From Thermoplasmata archaeon (lineage in GTDB: Archaea > Thermoplasmatota > Thermoplasmata > JAGHBH01): a stretch of 10,191 bases of DNA. Below are positions 7,336 to 10,191 of this stretch, piece after piece; the first letter of the stretch is position 1, and each line of letters opens with the position of its first letter. The position numbers and the translations under genes are program-made. The notes below the pieces were generated by a model, which was given only the letters and a program-made list of their open reading frames with translations, ran no database searches and was not told the DNA's origin. The stretch lies in assembly GCA_030673205.1 (NCBI GenBank), contig DAOVJP010000027.1, positions 1 through 10,191 of the forward strand. Reading direction: 5' to 3'.

Positions 7336-8367
7336 CTATCCGTGATCCGTATCGGCCAAGCACACATGCCAGTTCGATCCCTCTCCGATCTCTTTTGCGC
7401 TCCCGCCCAGATCCCTGATTATGAAGGCGGTCTTGGCTGCTTGCTTTGCGAATCCAGATGTACCCAGGTGTGCTAAGAACCGGGAGCCACGCATGCCCTG
7501 CGACCTGACGATGGCGGCCTTCTTTAGGCCAGCTAGATGATCCACGGCCTTGAACAGCCTCAGATAAGAATCCTCGCTGGTGGCTAGACAGTCGAGGATG
7601 TGTCCCTGGACCATTCCATTCTGGGAAGAAGAGGCGTACAGCAAATAGCCGCTGCTCCCTTCCTTGGTATCCAAAAGGAGATCATAGTTCCCCCGTGGAT
7701 TCTTGATCCTCCACTCCAGCCATTCCCTGCTTCGCTCGACCCACAATCGCCTATCCCTTTTTGCATTCGATAGGAGGGCCTCGATGCTTCTCGGCATGTG
7801 ATCTGTCAGGATAATGCCTGGCGGAATATCTCCATAGTTTCCTCTGGCCTTAATGGAGAAAGCGCTTCTCATTGCTTTTTTGGCAACACCCCCCTCCCTC
7901 TTGGAGAAAGAACTGCTGTCGTAGACCTTGGCTACTTGGACCAGGTTGCCTACATGCGAATAGCCCATCGTCAACAACCCCTGGATAGATAGCCCTTTCT
8001 CCATGGCGAAGCCCACGCTCCACCTGTGTCCCCTCTTCTTCATCTCCTCGGTGAGGAGTTCCATCTCCTTCCTGAATATACCCCTCCTCCGGTACGCGGG
8101 GTCCGTTGCCAGATCGAGTATCTGGTTCCCTTCGATAATGCCATCTGGCGATACAAAGTGCATGGGTATCGTGGCATAGAAGGAAACTACTTTATCCCCG
8201 TCCATCGCCAGTGTGCTCAAGGGGGTTCCCGAGTTCCATGGGTGGGCATAGAGCTTCCACTCCCAATATTCCTTCCCATATTCAATGCCGTAGATAGATC
8301 CCATGAATTCGGCAATGTTCTCTATGTCCGACCTCTCCATCAACCGTATCGTTAGGTCTCCGCTCAT
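7336..8367 (-). CDS. Long GNAT-family acyltransferase with C-terminal extension
   Basis: A 343-residue protein whose first half is a GNAT domain: LTIRLMERSDIENIAEFM (5-22), YWEWKLYAHPW (34-44), and the acyl-CoA loop DPAYRRRGIFRKEM (89-102). Residues 150-343 form a second half without a motif I recognise, including a GNAT-like strand pattern around 225-245, so a double-GNAT or GNAT plus specificity domain is possible. It is a clear paralogue of the gene beginning at 9845: both start M-x-x-D-x-x-I-R and share the spaced pattern of W-x-W and R-x-R-G. Substrate is unknown; an amino sugar or peptide amine fits the locus. The ATG at 8367 agrees with the paralogue's N-terminus and follows a purine-rich ribosome site, which is part of a 20-bp tandem duplication. 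Confidence 0.87.
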   Translation of the reverse strand: MSGDLTIRLMERSDIENIAEFMGSIYGIEYGKEYWEWKLYAHPWNSGTPLSTLAMDGDKVVSFYATIPMHFVSPDGIIEGNQILDLATDPAYRRRGIFRKEMELLTEEMKKRGHRWSVGFAMEKGLSIQGLLTMGYSHVGNLVQVAKVYDSSSFSKREGGVAKKAMRSAFSIKARGNYGDIPPGIILTDHMPRSIEALLSNAKRDRRLWVERSREWLEWRIKNPRGNYDLLLDTKEGSSGYLLYASSSQNGMVQGHILDCLATSEDSYLRLFKAVDHLAGLKKAAIVRSQGMRGSRFLAHLGTSGFAKQAAKTAFIIRDLGGSAKEIGEGSNWHVCLADTDHG

Positions 8368-8401
8368 CCTATCCTCCCTCCGCTCATCCTATCCTCCCTC
8401 C
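8358..8401. repeat. Exact 20-bp tandem duplication spanning a ribosome site and start codon
   Basis: 44 bp comprising 2.2 copies of a 20-bp unit without mismatch. On the minus strand each unit contains a purine-rich ribosome site (GGGAGGATAGG) and ATGAGCGG. One ATG is at 8387 and the second, the gene's start, at 8367. Since 20 is not a multiple of three the upstream ATG opens a different frame: seven codons (MSGGRIG) ending in a TGA that overlaps the ATG at 8367. The arrangement could allow reinitiation or reduce expression of the acyltransferase. Confidence 0.95.
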
Positions 8402-8587
8402 TGTTGCCTTAAGAGCTTTTGCCTGGCTATGGAGTATCGAGATCTGTCCATGATGGTTTACGAAAGGCCCATGTGGCGTTTTGTGTCTGTGGAGAACGGG
8501 ACAAGAGCCCTTATTCCCGATAGTCCTTCGACGATCTGTATTGTTCTTAACCGCCCGCCTCTTGTTGAAACCGCCCATCTTGGTCAT
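8384..8587 (-). CDS. Possible small basic protein, 67 residues
   Basis: An open frame that fills the gap between the radical SAM gene and the long GNAT gene on the same strand. It begins 24 bp after the radical SAM stop, with a purine-rich AAAGGATAGGG before its ATG at 8587, and its TGA overlaps the upstream ATG copy of the duplicated start (ATGA). Without the 20-bp duplication that stop would overlap the true GNAT start in the same way, as coupled genes do. The product is rich in Lys, Arg and His with one Cys, has no membrane segment, and matches nothing I know. A chance frame is the main alternative. If it is not a gene, 8402-8611 holds no recognisable feature. Confidence 0.25.
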   Translation of the reverse strand: MTKMGGFNKRRAVKNNTDRRRTIGNKGSCPVLHRHKTPHGPFVNHHGQISILHSQAKALKATGGRIG

Positions 8588-8611
8588 CCCTATCCTTTCT
8601 CTTTCCCGAGT

Positions 8612-9700
8612 CTACGTCCCTTTTCGTATACGTATTCTTTTTGAAGGATCTTGATTGCCCAAGCAGAAGTTACAGTATTTGAATGGTTTCTTCCCCTCTG
8701 CAAATATGCGCCTGGTCTCCTGCAAGCTCTGGCGATTCCAGGCTTCCTTTCCAGTAAATTTCCCGTACTTCTCGTTTCGAGCGATTATGCAGCAAGGACT
8801 GGTGTTCTCGTCTGAATCGATCTCCATGAGATCCCAAGGCTGGACACAGTGGTTCTCACCACTGGACACATCAATTGGGTTGGGAAGGCGTACCTGGAAG
8901 GGAGGCTTCAATCTGTTGGCAAGTTCATTGAAGTGAGCGATCACTTCCTTGTCATCGGTTGTTATGGTATCTTCCCCCGTACACGAGGGCGGTATATAGT
9001 TCTGGAATTGCAGTAGGTCGATCTTGTATCTCTCCATGATCCCTATCATGCTCTCAATGTCCCTATGATGAGATTTTGATATGACAAAAGATATCGCGAT
9101 CTCCAGCTTTCCTTTTCTATTCTTTTCTCTCCACTCGCAAAGACTATCCAGGTTCTTGAAGGTCAGCTCCAGACTATCGGGGGTGTTCGTCCAACTCTGG
9201 TGTGTCTCCTTATCAAGAGTATCGATGGATACGTTTATTGTTTTGAAGACATCGAATGAGAACAAATCATCAAAGTCCACCTTGTCCAAGGCAAGACCGT
9301 TAGTGGACGTGGTCAATGTGACATCGGGCCTTTTGGCCTGGATGAGTTCGAACATATCTCTGAGTCGAGGGTGGAGAAGCGGATCCCCGGAGCCTCCGAG
9401 GGATATCACGCTTGTGAGAGGAAATGCGTCCAGTATCTTCTCCAGGGTCTCAAGGCTCATAAAATCCTTGTCAGGGGTGAAATTTGGCGATATCTCCTTG
9501 CCGTGATATGGACAAAACCAGCATTTCATGTTGCATACGTTGGTGATGTCTACTCCAAGCGCGGGCGGATCATAATCACAGATAATGCTCCGATCTTTGA
9601 AAGCGGCCTCATACTTCAAGTTATTCTTTGCCATGCTGCGTTTTTTGAAGTTCAGGTTATCCTTGATCGCTAGTGCCTTAGCCAATCTCCTTCTTATCAT
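8612..9700 (-). CDS. Radical SAM protein with SPASM-like cysteine-rich C-terminus
   Basis: A 362-residue iron-sulfur enzyme that should cleave S-adenosylmethionine to start radical chemistry. VDITNVCNMKCWFCPYHGK (50-68) holds the CxxxCxxC cluster motif (C56, C60, C63). LGGSGDPLLHP (101-111) is the GGEP-like SAM-binding block, TTSTNGLAL (130-138) and TINVSIDTLD (154-163) continue the barrel. The C-terminal part has C285, C303, C304, C343 and C346 (KYCNFCLGN), as in SPASM proteins that bind extra Fe-S clusters. Members modify peptides, cofactors or sugars; here a sugar or glycolipid substrate fits the context, but that is inference. I start at 9700 because a strong ribosome site (9706-9716) precedes it and a TATA box at 9755-9764 would put the transcript start near 9734, after the ATG at 9778. 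Confidence 0.9.
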   Translation of the reverse strand: MIRRRLAKALAIKDNLNFKKRSMAKNNLKYEAAFKDRSIICDYDPPALGVDITNVCNMKCWFCPYHGKEISPNFTPDKDFMSLETLEKILDAFPLTSVISLGGSGDPLLHPRLRDMFELIQAKRPDVTLTTSTNGLALDKVDFDDLFSFDVFKTINVSIDTLDKETHQSWTNTPDSLELTFKNLDSLCEWREKNRKGKLEIAISFVISKSHHRDIESMIGIMERYKIDLLQFQNYIPPSCTGEDTITTDDKEVIAHFNELANRLKPPFQVRLPNPIDVSSGENHCVQPWDLMEIDSDENTSPCCIIARNEKYGKFTGKEAWNRQSLQETRRIFAEGKKPFKYCNFCLGNQDPSKRIRIRKGT

Positions 9701-9705
9701 AGGAC

Positions 9706-9716
9706 GATCTCTCCTT
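9706..9716 (-). promoter_or_regulatory. Ribosome-binding site of the radical SAM gene
   Basis: AAGGAGAGATC on the minus strand, five bases before the ATG at 9700. It is close to the archaeal Shine-Dalgarno consensus and decides the start against the upstream in-frame ATG at 9778. Confidence 0.65.
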
Positions 9717-9727
9717 TCAAGTTGATC

Positions 9728-9753
9728 CCTGCGCTCTCTGAGATGAACGCAGG
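9728..9753. promoter_or_regulatory. Inverted repeat between TATA box and start codon of the radical SAM gene
   Basis: Six-base arms CCTGCG (9728-9733) and CGCAGG (9748-9753) separated by 14 bases. The right arm adjoins the TATA box and the left arm ends at the predicted start site (about 9734), so a protein bound here would block RNA polymerase. Chance occurrence is possible with arms this short. Confidence 0.35.
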
Positions 9754-9754
9754 A

Positions 9755-9764
9755 GATATATAAA
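9755..9764 (-). promoter_or_regulatory. TATA box for the radical SAM gene
   Basis: TTTATATATC on the minus strand is the best TATA match in the window. It predicts a transcript start near 9734 and a leader of about 34 nt containing the ribosome site at 9706-9716. Confidence 0.6.
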
Positions 9765-9812
9765 CATAGGGTCAGCACCTTCCAGAGGCACCCCGATCCC
9801 CATCATAGAAAG

Positions 9813-9820
9813 TGTATTAT
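9813..9820 (+). promoter_or_regulatory. Possible TATA element for the GNAT gene at 9845
   Basis: TGTATTAT lies about 28 bp before the ATG at 9845, consistent with a leaderless message. No Shine-Dalgarno site precedes that ATG. The match to consensus is only fair. Confidence 0.35.
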
Positions 9821-9844
9821 GTCCCTATGGCATTTTGCCCTGCC

Positions 9845-10191
9845 ATGGAACAGGACTACATCATTCGCCCCTATCGGGAAGGTGAGGAAGAGGAGATACT
9901 TGATCTCTGGGAAGAAGTATTCAACAAGAAGAGGAGCAAGGAGCACTGGGTATGGCGGTTCAAGAAATGCCCCTTCGGGCGCTCCAAGATAATACTGGCC
10001 GAGCATCAAGATAGATTGGTTGGCATGTACTGCTCCAATAGGGTCCCGTTGAAGATAGGAGAAAAGATCATCCCCGCGACCTTTGCTCTCGATGGCCTGG
10101 TGCACGCCGATCATAGAAAGAGGGGCTTGTTCAATGCGCTTTTTTCAAGGACCATCGAGGATTCCATCAAAGATGGCTCCAAGGTGCTATA
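9845..10191 (+). CDS. GNAT-family acyltransferase, 3' end cut by window
   Basis: The first 115 residues of a GNAT protein are present and the frame is open at the right edge. DYIIRPYREGEEEEILDLW (4-22) is the first strand and helix, HWVWRFKKCPFG (36-47) the family's W-x-W block, and VHADHRKRGLFNALF (86-100) the acyl-CoA loop. It is paralogous to the gene at 7336-8367, so the complete protein may also be about 340 residues with a second half beyond the GNAT domain. I start at 9845, not at the in-frame ATG at 9827, because the N-terminus then aligns residue for residue with the paralogue (Asp4, Ile7, Arg8) and the spacing to the TATA-like element fits. It is divergent from the radical SAM gene, sharing a 144-bp promoter region. 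The substrate is unknown. Confidence 0.85.
   Translation, partial: MEQDYIIRPYREGEEEEILDLWEEVFNKKRSKEHWVWRFKKCPFGRSKIILAEHQDRLVGMYCSNRVPLKIGEKIIPATFALDGLVHADHRKRGLFNALFSRTIEDSIKDGSKVL

Noticed and set aside
9701..9778. Upstream ATG at 9778 for the radical SAM gene
   Set aside because: It lies upstream of the TATA box, and a strong ribosome site precedes the ATG at 9700.
9803..10114. 103-codon minus-strand frame
   Set aside because: Antisense to the GNAT gene beginning at 9845, which shows clear family motifs and a paralogue in the window.

Overview
The window looks archaeal, and a mesophilic euryarchaeon (Thermoplasmata-like) is my low-confidence guess. Three things point to an archaeon. Several starts have a TATA box about 26-28 bp upstream, which is archaeal promoter geometry and gives leaderless messages. 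Other starts carry purine-rich Shine-Dalgarno sites of the GGAGGTGA type. ATA (Ile) and AGG/AGA (Arg) codons are common throughout. No rRNA, tRNA, CRISPR array or insertion sequence was seen.

Layout, left to right: a 5'-truncated GT4 glycosyltransferase (+, ends 1061); a small RimJ/RimL-type GNAT acetyltransferase (-, 1036-1560); an uncharacterised zinc-knuckle protein that I tentatively relate to the BshC fold (+, 1697-3010); a minus-strand GT4 glycosyltransferase (3007-4263) translationally coupled to a PIG-L deacetylase (4260-4859); another GT4-like glycosyltransferase (-, 4981-6171); a polysaccharide-deacetylase-like (NodB/CE4-type) protein (+, 6288-7334); a long GNAT (-, 7336-8367); a possible 67-residue small protein (-, 8384-8587); a radical SAM protein with a SPASM-like cysteine-rich end (-, 8612-9700); and a GNAT (+, from 9845) that runs off the window and is a paralogue of the one ending at 7336.

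Taken together this is a surface-glycan or glycoconjugate locus. Three sugar transferases sit with two deacetylases of unrelated folds, three acyltransferase-type proteins and one possible amino-acid ligase. The content suggests exposing and re-capping amino groups on sugars (inference). The trio of GT4 transferase, PIG-L deacetylase and BshC-like protein also resembles the enzyme classes of bacillithiol synthesis, although nothing shows that this thiol is made here.

The genes are not one long operon. They alternate strands, meet tail to tail with overlaps of 26 and 4 bp or a gap of 1 bp, and diverge from three short promoter regions (1561-1696, 6172-6287, 9701-9844). The oddest local structure is an exact 20-bp tandem duplication (8358-8401) that copies the ribosome-binding site and start codon of the GNAT gene ending at 7336.
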